A stretch of DNA of 41,543 nucleotides, from the NCBI RefSeq assembly GCF_000723405.1, contig NZ_CCAE010000040.1:1-41543 (forward strand). Reading direction: 5' to 3'. The position numbers and the translations under genes were made by a program. Source of the DNA: Hydrogenophaga intermedia. GTDB taxonomy: Bacteria; Pseudomonadota; Gammaproteobacteria; Burkholderiales; Burkholderiaceae_C. Shown here one piece after another: positions 10,519 through 19,476 of the stretch. Numbering within the stretch: position 1 is the stretch's first letter; every line of letters starts with the position of its first letter. The notes below the pieces were generated by a model. It was not told the origin of the DNA. It did not search any database and worked only from the letters and a program-made list of their open reading frames with translations.

Positions 10519-10815
10519 TTGAAGTACCTCATGTGGCTGCTCAACGCGGCCATTTTTTTTGTCCTCTTCGCCTTCGCGCTGAACAACCAGGACAGCGTGA
10601 CGCTGAAGCTGTTCTTCGGACACAGCTGGGAAGCTCCGCTGGTGCTGGTGTTGTTGCTGGTGCTGCTCATGGGTGTCTTTCTCGGCGTCATCGTGATGCT
10701 GCCGCTGTGGCTGCGCGCGCGCCGGCACCGCCAGCGCAGCGGCAACACCACCCTGTTCGGCAACGAGACCACGCTCATGCCGCAAGACCCCGTCGATCGC
10801 CGGCATGGACTTTGA
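10519..10815 (+). CDS. lapA: LapA-family inner membrane protein (DUF1049)
   Basis: A 98-residue protein with two hydrophobic segments (about 3-22 and 38-62) joined by the typical NNQDSVTLKLFF phrase, followed by a basic cytoplasmic tail. It is the LapA (YciS) partner of LapB in the assembly and regulation of lipopolysaccharide synthesis. The start is taken as TTG at 10519 because a good Shine-Dalgarno (GAGGGG, 10508-10513) lies at correct spacing; an ATG at 10531 would remove four residues. Its end overlaps the lapB start by 11 bases. Confidence 0.88.
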   Translation: MKYLMWLLNAAIFFVLFAFALNNQDSVTLKLFFGHSWEAPLVLVLLLVLLMGVFLGVIVMLPLWLRARRHRQRSGNTTLFGNETTLMPQDPVDRRHGL

Positions 10816-11950
10816 CCTGACCTGGCTGCTCTGGGGCCTGCCACTGGCTTTCGCGCTGGGCTGGGTGGCTTCGCGCCTGGACCTGCGCCAGTGGCGCATC
10901 GAAGGCCGGCAGGCGCCCAAGGCCTACTTCCGCGGCCTCAACCACCTGCTCAACGAACAGCAGGACCAGGCCATCGACGCCTTCATCGAGGCCGTGCAGG
11001 GCGACCCCGACACCACCGAGCTGCACTTCGCCCTGGGTAACCTGTTCCGTCGCCGCGGCGACTACGACCGCGCCGTGCGCGTGCACGAGCACCTGCTCTC
11101 GCGCGCCGACATCAACCGCAAGGAACGCGAACGCGCGCAGCACGCCCTGGCGCTCGACTTCCTCAAGGCCGGCCTGCTCGACCGCGCCGAGTCCGCGCTG
11201 AGCAAGCTCGAAGGCACCGCTTTCGAGAACGAGGCACGCCTGGCCTTGCTGGGCATCTACGAGCGCTCGCGCGACTGGGCACGGGCCCGTGCCATCGCCG
11301 AGAAGCTCGACGCCGTGGAGCAAGGCGCCTTCACCACGCGCATCGCGCACTACCTGTGCGAACTCGCCGAACTCGCTCACCGCGAGGGCCAGGCGGAACG
11401 CGTGCGTGCGCTGCTCGACGAGGCCGTGCGGCGCGTGCCCACGCTGGCGCGCGGATGGATGGCGCGATCGGCCTTGCGCAACCAGCAAGGCGACGCCGCG
11501 GGCGCACTCGACGATCTGCTGGCCCTCACCGAACATGCTCCTGCCGCGCTACCGCTGGCCGCGCGCACGATGGCAGAGCTCGCGCAGCAGACCGGTCGAA
11601 CCGATCCCGTGCTGCGCACGCTGGGCAACGCCCAGGCCCGCGCACCCTCGATCGACGTCACCGAAGCCCTCGCCCGCCTCGCGCCGCAGCCCGACGGCGC
11701 TCGCGGCATGTACCTGCGCCACCTCGAAGCGGAACCCTCGCTGGTCATCGCCAGCCAGTGGCTGGCCGGTGAAACCCTCTCCGATCCTCAGGCTCAGGCC
11801 AGCGTGCAGCGCGCGCTCGACCAGGCGATCGGCCCGCTCAAGCGCTACCGCTGCGCGGCCTGCGGCTTCGAGGCCCGCCAGCATTTCTGGCAGTGCCCCG
11901 GCTGCCAGGCCTGGGACAGCTACCCGGCACGCCGGGTTGAAGAGCTCTAG
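10805..11950 (+). CDS. lapB: LapB, TPR protein controlling lipopolysaccharide synthesis
   Basis: A 381-residue LapB (YciM). An N-terminal membrane anchor ([21 protein letters not shown]) is followed by tetratricopeptide repeats through about residue 340 and a rubredoxin-like C-terminal metal site: Cys350, Cys353, Cys364 and Cys367 (CAACGF and CPGC). In E. coli LapB works with FtsH to set LpxC levels. The gene overlaps lapA by 11 bases. Its TAG (11948-11950) overlaps the stop codon of the convergent 5-oxoprolinase gene within the tetranucleotide CTAG, so no separate terminator exists between them. In related genomes heptose-synthesis genes often follow lapB; here they do not. Confidence 0.95.
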   Translation: MDFDLTWLLWGLPLAFALGWVASRLDLRQWRIEGRQAPKAYFRGLNHLLNEQQDQAIDAFIEAVQGDPDTTELHFALGNLFRRRGDYDRAVRVHEHLLSRADINRKERERAQHALALDFLKAGLLDRAESALSKLEGTAFENEARLALLGIYERSRDWARARAIAEKLDAVEQGAFTTRIAHYLCELAELAHREGQAERVRALLDEAVRRVPTLARGWMARSALRNQQGDAAGALDDLLALTEHAPAALPLAARTMAELAQQTGRTDPVLRTLGNAQARAPSIDVTEALARLAPQPDGARGMYLRHLEAEPSLVIASQWLAGETLSDPQAQASVQRALDQAIGPLKRYRCAACGFEARQHFWQCPGCQAWDSYPARRVEEL

Positions 11951-14900
11951 GCCTTTCCGTAGCCACCGCCCCCGGGCGTGTGGATCTCGAAGATGTCGCC
12001 CGCGGCCATTTCGGCCTGGCCGATGTGCTGCAGCTCTTGCGTGCGCCCGTCGACGCGCACCACGCGGTTGATGCCTAGCGCACCCGGTGCGCCCCCCGCC
12101 ATGCCGAACGAAGGGTGCACCCGGCCGTTCGAGAGGATGCTCGCCGTCATCGGCTCCAGGAAGCGCACCCGACGCACGCCGCCATCGCCCCCGCGCCAGC
12201 GCCCCGTGCCGCCCGAGCCTTTGCGGATCTCGTAGCTCTCCAGCCGCACCGGGAAGCGGAACTCCAGCACCTCCGGGTCCGTCATGCGCGAGTTGGTCAT
12301 GTGCGTCTGCACCACCGCCGTGCCGTCGAAGCCCTCGCCTGCGCCGGACCCGCCCGAGATCGTCTCGTAATACTGGTGCCGCGCGTTGCCGAAGGTGAAG
12401 TTGTTCATCGTGCACTGGCTCGCCGCCATCGCACCCAGCGCGCCGTACAGGGCGTTGGTGATGCAGGTGGACGTTTCCACGTTGCCCGCCACCACCGAGG
12501 CCGGCGGGTTGGGGTTGAGCATGCAGCCCGGCGGAATGATCACCTCGATGGGTTTGAGGCACCCTGCGTTGAGCGGGATGTCGTCGTCCACCAGCGTGCG
12601 GAACACATAGAGCACCGCCGCCATGCACACGGCCGTGGGCGCGTTGAAGTTGTTGGTCTGCTGCGGGCTGGTGCCGGTGAAGTCGATCTGCGCGCTGCGC
12701 TCGGCGGCGTTCACGCGAACCGCCACCTGGATCTGCGCGCCGTTGTCCAGCGGCAGCGTGAATGCGCCGTCCTTCAGCCGCGTGATCACGCGGCGCACCG
12801 ACTCCTCGGCGTTGTCCTGAACGTGGCGCATGTAGGCCTGCACCACGTCCAGGCCGAACTGCTCCACCATCTTGCGCAGTTCCTGCACGCCCTTCTCGTT
12901 GGCCGCGATCTGCGCCTTCAGGTCGGCCATGTTCTGCTGCGGGTTGCGGCTGGGGTACTGGCCGCTCTGCAGCAGCGCGATCATCTCGGCCTCTCGAAGG
13001 CGACCCCCTTCCACCAGCTTCACGTTGTCGATCTGCACGCCCTCTTCCTCGATGCGCGTGGAGAACGGCGGCATGGAGCCGGGCGTGGTGCCGCCGATGT
13101 CGGCGTGGTGGCCGCGCGAACCCACGTAGAAGGTCGGCTCGGTCGAGGCGCCCACGTACACCGGCGTGATCACCGTCACGTCGGGCAGGTGCGTGCCACC
13201 GTGGTACGGGTCGTTGAGCACGTACACGTCGCCCGGCTGCATGCGGCCCGCGTTCTTGCGGATCACGGTCTTGATGCTCTCGCCCATCGAGCCCAGATGC
13301 ACCGGCATGTGCGGCGCGTTGGCGATGAGGTTGCCCTCGGCGTCGAACAGCGCGCAGGAGAAGTCCAGCCGCTCCTTGATGTTCACCGAGTAGGCGGTGT
13401 TCTGCAGTTGCAGGCCCATCTGCTCGGCGATGTTCATGAACAGGTTGTTGAACACCTCCAGCAGCACCGGGTCCACCGTGGTGCCCACGGCGTGGCGCGC
13501 GGCGCGCGGCACGCGGCGCTCCAGCACCAGGTGGTCCAGCGCGGTGAGCTGCGCCTCCCAGCCCGGTTCCACCACGGTGGTGGCGTTCTTCTCGGCGATG
13601 ATGGCCGGGCCGGGGATCACGTCGCCGGGACGCAGGTCTTCGCGCACCACCAGCGCGGCGTCCAGCCACTGGCCTTCGGCGTACAGGCGCACCGTGTCGC
13701 GGCGCGGCACCTCGCGCGGCTCATGCAGGGCGTGGCGCGGCTCGGCCGGCGCGTCGCCGGCCACCACCGCCTCCACCGACACCGCTTCGGCGATCAGCCG
13801 CTTGCCCGGCATGAGGAAGGCGAAGCGCTGGCGGTACGCGGCCTCGAACGCCGCTTCGATGGCCGCCTGGTCGCCGAAGGGCACGATCAGCGCGGCGTCG
13901 CTGCCCTCGTAGCGCACGTGCACGCGGCGGTGCAGGCGCACCTCGCCCTCGCTCACCTGCTGCGCGCGCAACTCGTCGCCGGCGGCCAAGGCCAGGGTGT
14001 CGAGCTGCGCGGCGATGGCCTCCAGCGCGCCGGCATCCAGCACACGCTCCACCGCCTGTTCCTTGATCACGTTCTGGTCGGCCAGGCCCATGCCGTAGGC
14101 GCTGAGCACACCGGCCAGCGGGTGCACGAACACGCGCCCCATGCCCAGCGCGTCGGCCACCAGGCAGGCGTGCTGGCCGCCCGCGCCGCCGAAGCACTGC
14201 AGGGTGTAGCGCGTCACGTCGTAGCCGCGCGCCACCGAGATCTTCTTGATCGCGTTGGCCATCTGCTGCACGGCGATCTGGATGAAGCCCTCGGCCACGT
14301 CCTCGGCGGTGCGTCCGGTCTGTTGCGCCAGCTCGGCGAACTTTTCGCGCACGGCCTCGGCGCTGAGGGCTTCATTGGCTTGCGGGCCAAAGACCTTCGG
14401 AAAGTGCGCCGGCTGGATTTTGCCGAGCATCACGTTGGCGTCCGTCACGGCCAGCGGGCCGCCGCGCCGGTAGCTCGCGGGCCCGGGATTGGCGCCCGCG
14501 CTCTCGGGGCCCACGCGAAAGCGCGAGCCGTCGAAGCTGAGGATGGAGCCGCCGCCGGCCGCCACGGTGTGGATGCTCATCATGGGTGCGCGCATGCGCA
14601 CGCCGGCCACCTGGGTCTCGAACTCGCGCTCGAAGGCACCCGCGTAGTGCGACACGTCGGTGGACGTGCCGCCCATGTCGAAGCCGATCACCTTGTCGTG
14701 CCCGGCCAGCGTGGCGGTGCGCGCCATGCCCACGATGCCACCCGCCGGACCGGACAGGATCGCGTCCTTGCCCTGGAATCGGTGCGCGTCGGTCAGGCCG
14801 CCGCTGCTCTGCATGAAGAACAGCGGCACGCCGGGCATCTCGCCGGCCACCTGGTCCACGTAGCGGCGCAGGATGGGCGAGAGGTAGGCGTCCACCACCG

Positions 14901-15537
14901 TGGTGTCGCCCCGGCTCACGAACTTCATCATCGGGCTGGTTTCGTGCGAGGTGCTGATCTGCGTGAAGCCGATCTCCTTCGCCAGGCGCGCGGCCGCGGC
15001 CTCGTGCGCGGTGTAGCGGTAGCCGTGCATGAACACGATGGCCACGCTGCGCAGGCCGGCGTCGAAGGCGGCCCAGAGGCGTTCGCGCAGGTGCGCCTCG
15101 TCCAGGGGAACCATCACCTCGCCATGCGCGGCCACGCGCTCCTGCGCCTCGATCACGCGGCTGTACAGCAATTCGGGCAGCACGATGTTCCGGTCGAACA
15201 GGCGCGGGCGGTTCTGGTACGCGATGCGCAGCGCGTCGCGAAAGCCCTGCGTGGTGACCAGCAGCGTGGGTTCGCCCTTGCGCTCGAGCAAGGCGTTGGT
15301 GGCCACGGTGGTGCCCATCTTCACGCAGGCCACCTGTTCGGGCGTCACGGCTTGGCCGGGTTTGAGGCCCAGCAGGTGGCGAATGCCCGCCACCGCCGCG
15401 TCGCGGTATTGCTCGGGGTTCTCGGAGAGCAGCTTGTGCGTGGTGAGCGAGCCGTCGGGCCGCTTGGCCACGATGTCGGTGAAGGTGCCACCACGGTCGA
15501 TCCAGAACTGCCAGCGGGGGTCTTGCGTCGGGGTCAT
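11947..15537 (-). CDS. 5-oxoprolinase (ATP-hydrolysing), HyuA-HyuB fusion type
   Basis: A 1196-residue hydantoinase/5-oxoprolinase. The N-terminal half (HyuA-like, about 1-680) begins [21 protein letters not shown] and contains [24 protein letters not shown] and [11 protein letters not shown], the actin-fold ATP-binding motifs. The C-terminal half (HyuB-like, about 690-1196) has [30 protein letters not shown] and ends GGGGYGK. The single-chain arrangement and [10 protein letters not shown] start fit eukaryote-type 5-oxoprolinase (EC 3.5.2.9), which opens pyroglutamate to glutamate using ATP. No clear Shine-Dalgarno precedes the ATG. It is the last gene of a leftward operon with a TRAP transporter and a D-glutamate-cyclase-like gene, which supports this substrate over hydantoins. 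Confidence 0.9.
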   Translation of the reverse strand: MTPTQDPRWQFWIDRGGTFTDIVAKRPDGSLTTHKLLSENPEQYRDAAVAGIRHLLGLKPGQAVTPEQVACVKMGTTVATNALLERKGEPTLLVTTQGFRDALRIAYQNRPRLFDRNIVLPELLYSRVIEAQERVAAHGEVMVPLDEAHLRERLWAAFDAGLRSVAIVFMHGYRYTAHEAAAARLAKEIGFTQISTSHETSPMMKFVSRGDTTVVDAYLSPILRRYVDQVAGEMPGVPLFFMQSSGGLTDAHRFQGKDAILSGPAGGIVGMARTATLAGHDKVIGFDMGGTSTDVSHYAGAFEREFETQVAGVRMRAPMMSIHTVAAGGGSILSFDGSRFRVGPESAGANPGPASYRRGGPLAVTDANVMLGKIQPAHFPKVFGPQANEALSAEAVREKFAELAQQTGRTAEDVAEGFIQIAVQQMANAIKKISVARGYDVTRYTLQCFGGAGGQHACLVADALGMGRVFVHPLAGVLSAYGMGLADQNVIKEQAVERVLDAGALEAIAAQLDTLALAAGDELRAQQVSEGEVRLHRRVHVRYEGSDAALIVPFGDQAAIEAAFEAAYRQRFAFLMPGKRLIAEAVSVEAVVAGDAPAEPRHALHEPREVPRRDTVRLYAEGQWLDAALVVREDLRPGDVIPGPAIIAEKNATTVVEPGWEAQLTALDHLVLERRVPRAARHAVGTTVDPVLLEVFNNLFMNIAEQMGLQLQNTAYSVNIKERLDFSCALFDAEGNLIANAPHMPVHLGSMGESIKTVIRKNAGRMQPGDVYVLNDPYHGGTHLPDVTVITPVYVGASTEPTFYVGSRGHHADIGGTTPGSMPPFSTRIEEEGVQIDNVKLVEGGRLREAEMIALLQSGQYPSRNPQQNMADLKAQIAANEKGVQELRKMVEQFGLDVVQAYMRHVQDNAEESVRRVITRLKDGAFTLPLDNGAQIQVAVRVNAAERSAQIDFTGTSPQQTNNFNAPTAVCMAAVLYVFRTLVDDDIPLNAGCLKPIEVIIPPGCMLNPNPPASVVAGNVETSTCITNALYGALGAMAASQCTMNNFTFGNARHQYYETISGGSGAGEGFDGTAVVQTHMTNSRMTDPEVLEFRFPVRLESYEIRKGSGGTGRWRGGDGGVRRVRFLEPMTASILSNGRVHPSFGMAGGAPGALGINRVVRVDGRTQELQHIGQAEMAAGDIFEIHTPGGGGYGKA

Positions 15538-15645
15538 GTCGGTCGGGCGCGTGCGCCGTGAAGGAATGAAGGAATGAAAGGAAAGCCGGGTCCACGCGGG
15601 GGACGGATCCCGCGGATCGTAGCGAGTCGCGTGCCGGTGCGGTGC
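15538..15645 (-). other. Intergenic gap with a short tandem repeat
   Basis: These 108 bases separate dctM from the 5-oxoprolinase gene. They contain GGAATGAA repeated twice in tandem on the plus strand (about 15563-15578) and a small inverted repeat GATCC-CGC-GGATC (15606-15618). No strong Shine-Dalgarno or promoter was seen. Confidence 0.5.
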
Positions 15646-16944
15646 TCAGCCCTGCATGTGCGATGGCAGCCACAGCGCGACGCCAGGCACCACATAGGTC
15701 AACAGCACGGCCACCATCATCAGCACGAACAGCGGCAGCGCCGTGCGCGCGATCCAGGTCACCTCGCGCTGCGTGAGGCCCTGCAGCACGAAGAGGTTGA
15801 AGCCCACGGGCGGCGTGATCTGCGCCATCTCCACCACCAGCACGATGAAGATGCCGAACCAGATGAGGTCGAATCCGGCCGCCTGCACCGTGGGCAGCAG
15901 CACGGCGATGGTCAGCACCACCATGGAAATGCCATCCAGGAAGCAGCCCAGCACGATGAAGAACACCACCAGCAACAGCATGAGCGCAAAGGGCGATAGC
16001 CCGAGCCCACCGATGAACTCGGCCACCTGGCGCGGCAGGCCGATGAAGCCCATGGCCAGCGTGAGGAAGGCCGCGCCCGCGAGGATCAGGCCGATCATGC
16101 AGTAGGTGCGGCAGGCGGCCACCAGTCCCTCGCGAAAGCTCGCCCAGTTCAGCGAGCCCTCCAGGCGCGCCAGAACCAGCGAGCCCGCCACCCCCAGCGC
16201 CGCCGCTTCGGTGGCGGTGGCGATGCCGCTGTAGATGCCACCCAGCACCAGGGCGATCAGCGTGACGACGGGGATGAGGTGTCGCGAGGCGTGCAGCTTC
16301 TCGCGCAGCGTGGTTTCTGGCTCCTTGCCGGGCAGGCGGTCGCGGTTCAACAGCGACCAGACCACGATGTACCCGCTGAACAGCGCGGCCAGCATCAGCC
16401 CCGGCACCACCCCCGCCAGGAACAGCTTCGCGATGGACACGTTGGCCGCCACGCCGTAGACGATCATGATGATCGAGGGCGGTATCAGCAGGCCCAGCGT
16501 GCCGGCACCGGCCAGCGTGCCGACCGCCTGCGCGTCCGGGTAGCCGCGGCGTTTGAGCTCGGGCAGCGTGATCTTGCCGATGGTGGCGCAGGTGGCCGCC
16601 GACGAACCCGAGATGGCCGCGAAGATGGTGCAGCCCACCACGTTGGTGTGCAGCAGGCGCCCGGGCAACCAGTTGAGCCAGGGCGCCAGGCCCTTGAACA
16701 TGTCGTTCGACAGTTTGCTGCGGAACAGGATCTCGCCCATCCACAGGAACAGCGGCAACGCGGTCAGCGTCCAGCTCGAGGTGGAGCCCCAGACCGTGAG
16801 CGCCATGCTGTCGCCCACCGGGCGCTGGGTGAACAACTCCATGCCCACCAGGGCCACGCCCAACAGCGACAGGCCGATCCACAGGCCCGAGCCGAGCACG
16901 GCGAACAAGAGCACGATCAGGGTCAATGCGATCACGGCTTCCAT
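15646..16944 (-). CDS. dctM: TRAP transporter large permease (DctM), first system
   Basis: A 432-residue, highly hydrophobic protein of the DctM family, the ion-coupled transport subunit of a tripartite ATP-independent periplasmic transporter. Hallmarks are SGSSAATCATIGKITLPEL, the GLLIPPSIIMIVYG motif, GIATATEAAALGV and the C-terminal QITPPVGFNLFVLQG. It is closely similar over its whole length to the second DctM at 21990-23285. The start lies 21 bases after the dctQ stop. It is cotranscribed leftward with DctP and DctQ and followed by the 5-oxoprolinase. Confidence 0.94.
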   Translation of the reverse strand: MEAVIALTLIVLLFAVLGSGLWIGLSLLGVALVGMELFTQRPVGDSMALTVWGSTSSWTLTALPLFLWMGEILFRSKLSNDMFKGLAPWLNWLPGRLLHTNVVGCTIFAAISGSSAATCATIGKITLPELKRRGYPDAQAVGTLAGAGTLGLLIPPSIIMIVYGVAANVSIAKLFLAGVVPGLMLAALFSGYIVVWSLLNRDRLPGKEPETTLREKLHASRHLIPVVTLIALVLGGIYSGIATATEAAALGVAGSLVLARLEGSLNWASFREGLVAACRTYCMIGLILAGAAFLTLAMGFIGLPRQVAEFIGGLGLSPFALMLLLVVFFIVLGCFLDGISMVVLTIAVLLPTVQAAGFDLIWFGIFIVLVVEMAQITPPVGFNLFVLQGLTQREVTWIARTALPLFVLMMVAVLLTYVVPGVALWLPSHMQG

Positions 16945-16965
16945 GGGGACGGCTCTTTCAAGGGC

Positions 16966-17472
16966 TTATTCGGTGCGCGCGGCCGAGGCCACGGCGAAGG
17001 GGTCGCTGCCGCGCCAGCGCTGCAGCACGGCCTGCACAAAGGCCAGCGTCAGGCCCAGGCAACCCACGGCCATGGCGATCTGCGGAATCCACAGCGGCGT
17101 CACGTCGGCGGCGGGCGAAACGTCGTGCGTGAGGTGCGACACCCACACCAGCCGCGCCGCGTACCAGCTCAAATAGAGCGAGAGCGCCGTGCCGGCGAGC
17201 AGGCACCACCACTCCAGCGCGGCGCGGCCCCGTGCGGGCAAGCGCTCCAGCACCAGGGTCACGCGGATGTGTTCACCACGCAGCAGAGTGGCCGGCAGCG
17301 CCAGGAACAGCGAAGCCGCAATGGCGTAACCCGCGTAGGCGTCCAGACCGGCTATGTCCCAGCGCAACAGGCGCGCCAGGATGCCCAGCGAGACGGTGAT
17401 GAAGGCCGCGAGCATGCTGACGCAGGAGAGCGCCAACAGCCAGCGGTGAACGGTACGGACGAACGCATCCAT
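16966..17472 (-). CDS. dctQ: TRAP transporter small permease (DctQ), first system
   Basis: A 168-residue four-helix membrane protein of the DctQ family, which pairs with DctM. The phrases GLDAYAGYAIAASLFLALP, GEHIRVTLVLERL and PLWIPQIAMAVGC are typical and match the second DctQ in this window. The start is taken at 17472 because GGAGG precedes that ATG; a frame-extended ATG at 17487 lacks a ribosome binding site. The upstream gap to dctP holds a large stem-loop. Confidence 0.92.
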   Translation of the reverse strand: MDAFVRTVHRWLLALSCVSMLAAFITVSLGILARLLRWDIAGLDAYAGYAIAASLFLALPATLLRGEHIRVTLVLERLPARGRAALEWWCLLAGTALSLYLSWYAARLVWVSHLTHDVSPAADVTPLWIPQIAMAVGCLGLTLAFVQAVLQRWRGSDPFAVASAARTE

Positions 17473-17514
17473 CGTGCCCTCCGGCATCGGTTCAACAGGA
17501 TGAGGAAGGAAGCG

Positions 17515-17570
17515 CGATCGGCGGGGCGAGGCGGCCTGCAGGTGCCGGGCCCCGCCGTGCGCGGCGATCG
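17515..17570 (-). promoter_or_regulatory. Stem-loop between dctP and dctQ
   Basis: Three bases after the dctP stop, two nested inverted repeats occur: CGATCG (17515-17520 and 17565-17570) outside and GGCGGGGC/GCCCCGCC (17520-17527 and 17549-17556) inside. No T-tract follows, so a simple terminator is unlikely. Such an intercistronic hairpin could protect the dctP message and let the binding protein be made in excess over the permease; that role is inferred. Confidence 0.5.
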
Positions 17571-17572
17571 GA

Positions 17573-18541
17573 TTACGGCTGCTTGCGGTACGCGTCGACG
17601 ATGGCCTGCCCCTCGGGGCCCGCGGCCTTGATCCACTCGGCGGTCATGGTCTCGCCGATGGCCGCCAGTGCCTTCTTCACGTCGTCGTTGGGCTGATTGA
17701 TCGACATGCCGGCGGCCTTGAGCTGGCCGATGTACTCGCTGTCGAGCTTCTCGCTCAGGGCCCAGCCGCGGGTCTCGGCCTCGGCCGCCGCCTTGGTCAA
17801 CGCGTCCTGCGTGGCCTTGTCCAGGGCATTGAAGTCCTTGAGGTTCACCACCGTCACGTTGCGCGGCAGCCAGGCCGACACCGGGTAGAAGTGCTTCACC
17901 TGCTCATGCAGCTTGCTCTCCACGCCGCTGGCGCTGGAGGTGAGGAAGTTCTGCACCGCGCCCGTGGCCAGGGCCTGCGGCAACTCGGCGAGCTGGATCG
18001 TCACCGGCTGCGCCTTGAGCAGTTGCGCGATGCGCGTGGTGGCCGGGTTGTAGGCGCGCATCTTGGTGCCGGCCAGATCGGCCGCGTAGTTCACGGGCTT
18101 GATCGAGTACAGCGACTGCCCCGGCCAGGGCACCGAGAACAGCACCTTCAGGCCCTGCTGCGCCAGCAGCTTCTCCTGCGCACCGCGCGATGCGTTGTAC
18201 AGGCGGCGCGCATCTGCATAACCCGTCGCCAGAAAGGGCACCGAGTCCACGCCGAACAGCGGGTTTTCGTTGGCCGCGCCGGAGAGGATGAACTCGCCGA
18301 TCGGCGTCTGCGCCGTCTGCACCGCGCGCTTGATCTCGTTGGCCTTGTAGAGCGAGCCGCCCGCGTGCAGCGTGATCTTGAGCTTGCCGCCCGTGGCCTT
18401 GTCCACGTCGTTGGCGAACTGCTGCAGGTTCTGCACCTGGAAGGTGTTGGCGCCGTAGCCGCTGGGCAGGTCCCACTTGGTCTGCGCGTGGGCCGCGCCG
18501 GCCAGTGCCAGGGCACTCAGGCCGATTGCCGTCTTGATCAT
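17573..18541 (-). CDS. dctP: TRAP substrate-binding protein (DctP), first system; pyroglutamate-type
   Basis: A 322-residue periplasmic binding protein with a Sec signal peptide ([20 protein letters not shown]). DctP-family features include [17 protein letters not shown], the ligand-carboxylate arginine in GTKMRAYNP and the [10 protein letters not shown] region. It is strongly similar to the DctP at 20528. The ATG at 18541 has an AGGAG ribosome binding site and overlaps the upstream gene's TGA (ATGA). A DctP subfamily from Bordetella is known to bind pyroglutamate; neighbouring 5-oxoprolinase and DUF1445 genes suggest the same ligand here, or D-glutamate. The ligand is inferred from context. 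Confidence 0.92.
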   Translation of the reverse strand: MIKTAIGLSALALAGAAHAQTKWDLPSGYGANTFQVQNLQQFANDVDKATGGKLKITLHAGGSLYKANEIKRAVQTAQTPIGEFILSGAANENPLFGVDSVPFLATGYADARRLYNASRGAQEKLLAQQGLKVLFSVPWPGQSLYSIKPVNYAADLAGTKMRAYNPATTRIAQLLKAQPVTIQLAELPQALATGAVQNFLTSSASGVESKLHEQVKHFYPVSAWLPRNVTVVNLKDFNALDKATQDALTKAAAEAETRGWALSEKLDSEYIGQLKAAGMSINQPNDDVKKALAAIGETMTAEWIKAAGPEGQAIVDAYRKQP

Positions 18542-19377
18542 GGTCGCTCTCCTTGGTCGTTGGCGAGTTGCTGGTTGAGAAGGTCGGTGATCAACATCGC
18601 GCCCGGGGCGTGCGTGATGCAGAACGGGGGACGGGCCTGGGCGATCGCCGCCTGGGGCGTGACGCCGCAGGCCCAGAACACGGGCACCTCGTCGGGCAGC
18701 ACCGCCACGGCGTCGCCGTAGTCGGGCCGCGACAGGTCGTCGATGCCGATGAGCGCGGGGTCGCCCACGTGCACGGGGGCGCCGTGCACGTCGGGAAAGC
18801 GCGAGGTGATCTCCACCGCGCGCGCCGCGTCGGCGGCCTTGAACGGCCGCATGCTCACCACCATCGGGCCGGCGAAGGGGCCCGCCGGCGTGGTGGCCAG
18901 GCGCGTGCGGTACATGGCCACGTTGCGGCCCTCGTCCACATGGCGCAGGCGCAGGCCGGCGTTCATCAATGCCTGCTCGAACGAGAAGGAACACCCGATC
19001 ACGAACGTCACGAGGTCTTCGCGCCACAACGCGGTGATGTCGGTGGGCTCGTCGACCAGCTCGCCCTCGCGCCACACGCGGTAGCGCGGCAGGTCGCTGC
19101 GAATGTCGATGCCCTCGCCCAGGCCGGGCAGCGACGGGTCACCCGGCGCCCCCACCGCCAGCAGCGGACAGGGCTTGGGGTTGCGCTGGCAGAACAGCAG
19201 AAAGTCATCGGCCAGTGCCCGGGGCAGGATCACCACATTGCCCTGCACGAGTTCATCGGCCAGGCCGCTGGTGTGGCGCGTCCACTCGCCCCGGCGGATG
19301 TCGCCCCTGACGCGGCGCGCCAGGGCCTGCGCATCGGCGTCGATGCGGCGTGCGCCCATGTCGTCCAGGAATCCCAC
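18538..19377 (-). CDS. DUF1445/YcsI family protein, D-glutamate-cyclase-like (putative hydro-lyase)
   Basis: A 279-residue cytoplasmic protein of the family annotated as putative hydro-lyase or D-glutamate cyclase (PF07286). The signature phrases [38 protein letters not shown] and [13 protein letters not shown], then [13 protein letters not shown] are present. The mammalian homologue DGLUCY cyclises D-glutamate to 5-oxo-D-proline, and bacterial members sit beside 5-oxoprolinase genes, as here. The start is taken as GTG at 19377 (GGAG about 9 bases upstream); an ATG at 19359 is an alternative. It is first in the leftward operon and overlaps dctP by four bases. Confidence 0.85.
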   Translation of the reverse strand: MGFLDDMGARRIDADAQALARRVRGDIRRGEWTRHTSGLADELVQGNVVILPRALADDFLLFCQRNPKPCPLLAVGAPGDPSLPGLGEGIDIRSDLPRYRVWREGELVDEPTDITALWREDLVTFVIGCSFSFEQALMNAGLRLRHVDEGRNVAMYRTRLATTPAGPFAGPMVVSMRPFKAADAARAVEITSRFPDVHGAPVHVGDPALIGIDDLSRPDYGDAVAVLPDEVPVFWACGVTPQAAIAQARPPFCITHAPGAMLITDLLNQQLANDQGERP

Positions 19378-19404
19378 TTCGTCCGTCTCCGTTGCGTTGG
19401 CTTC

Positions 19405-19420
19405 GTGACAGGCTTGTCAC
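19405..19420. promoter_or_regulatory. Perfect inverted repeat GTGACA-N4-TGTCAC, candidate operator
   Basis: A 16-base perfect palindrome with spacer GGCT lies 28-43 bases upstream of the DUF1445 start. Relative to the possible promoter at 19432-19460 it would sit at about +5 to +20, where a repressor could block transcription of the uptake/oxoprolinase operon. The half-site spacing does not fit CRP (TGTGA-N6-TCACA). The neighbouring LysR protein is a candidate ligand, but this is inference. Confidence 0.45.
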
Positions 19421-19431
19421 ATTGGGGCCGG

Positions 19432-19460
19432 ATTGTGGGCAGTGGCCATCGCCACCACAA
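19432..19460 (-). promoter_or_regulatory. Possible promoter of the DUF1445-TRAP-oxoprolinase operon
   Basis: On the minus strand TTGTGG (19460-19455), a 17-base spacer and CACAAT (19437-19432) make a weak sigma-70-like promoter facing the DUF1445 gene. The match is 3/6 at -35 and 4/6 at -10, so it would probably need an activator. Confidence 0.35.
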
Positions 19461-19476
19461 ACGCAAATTTTCTTGC

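Noticed and set aside
12115..15561. An 1148-codon open frame antisense to the 5-oxoprolinase gene
   Set aside because: It is a composition artefact of the strong codon bias of the real gene; its product is a His/Arg/Ala-rich string with no recognisable domain.
15561..15580. GGAATGAA tandem repeat as a phase-variable repeat
   Set aside because: Only two copies are present, outside any coding frame, too few to suggest slippage control.
19405..19420. CRP/FNR site
   Set aside because: The half-sites GTGA/TCAC are eight bases apart, not six as in the CRP consensus, so only a generic operator is claimed.
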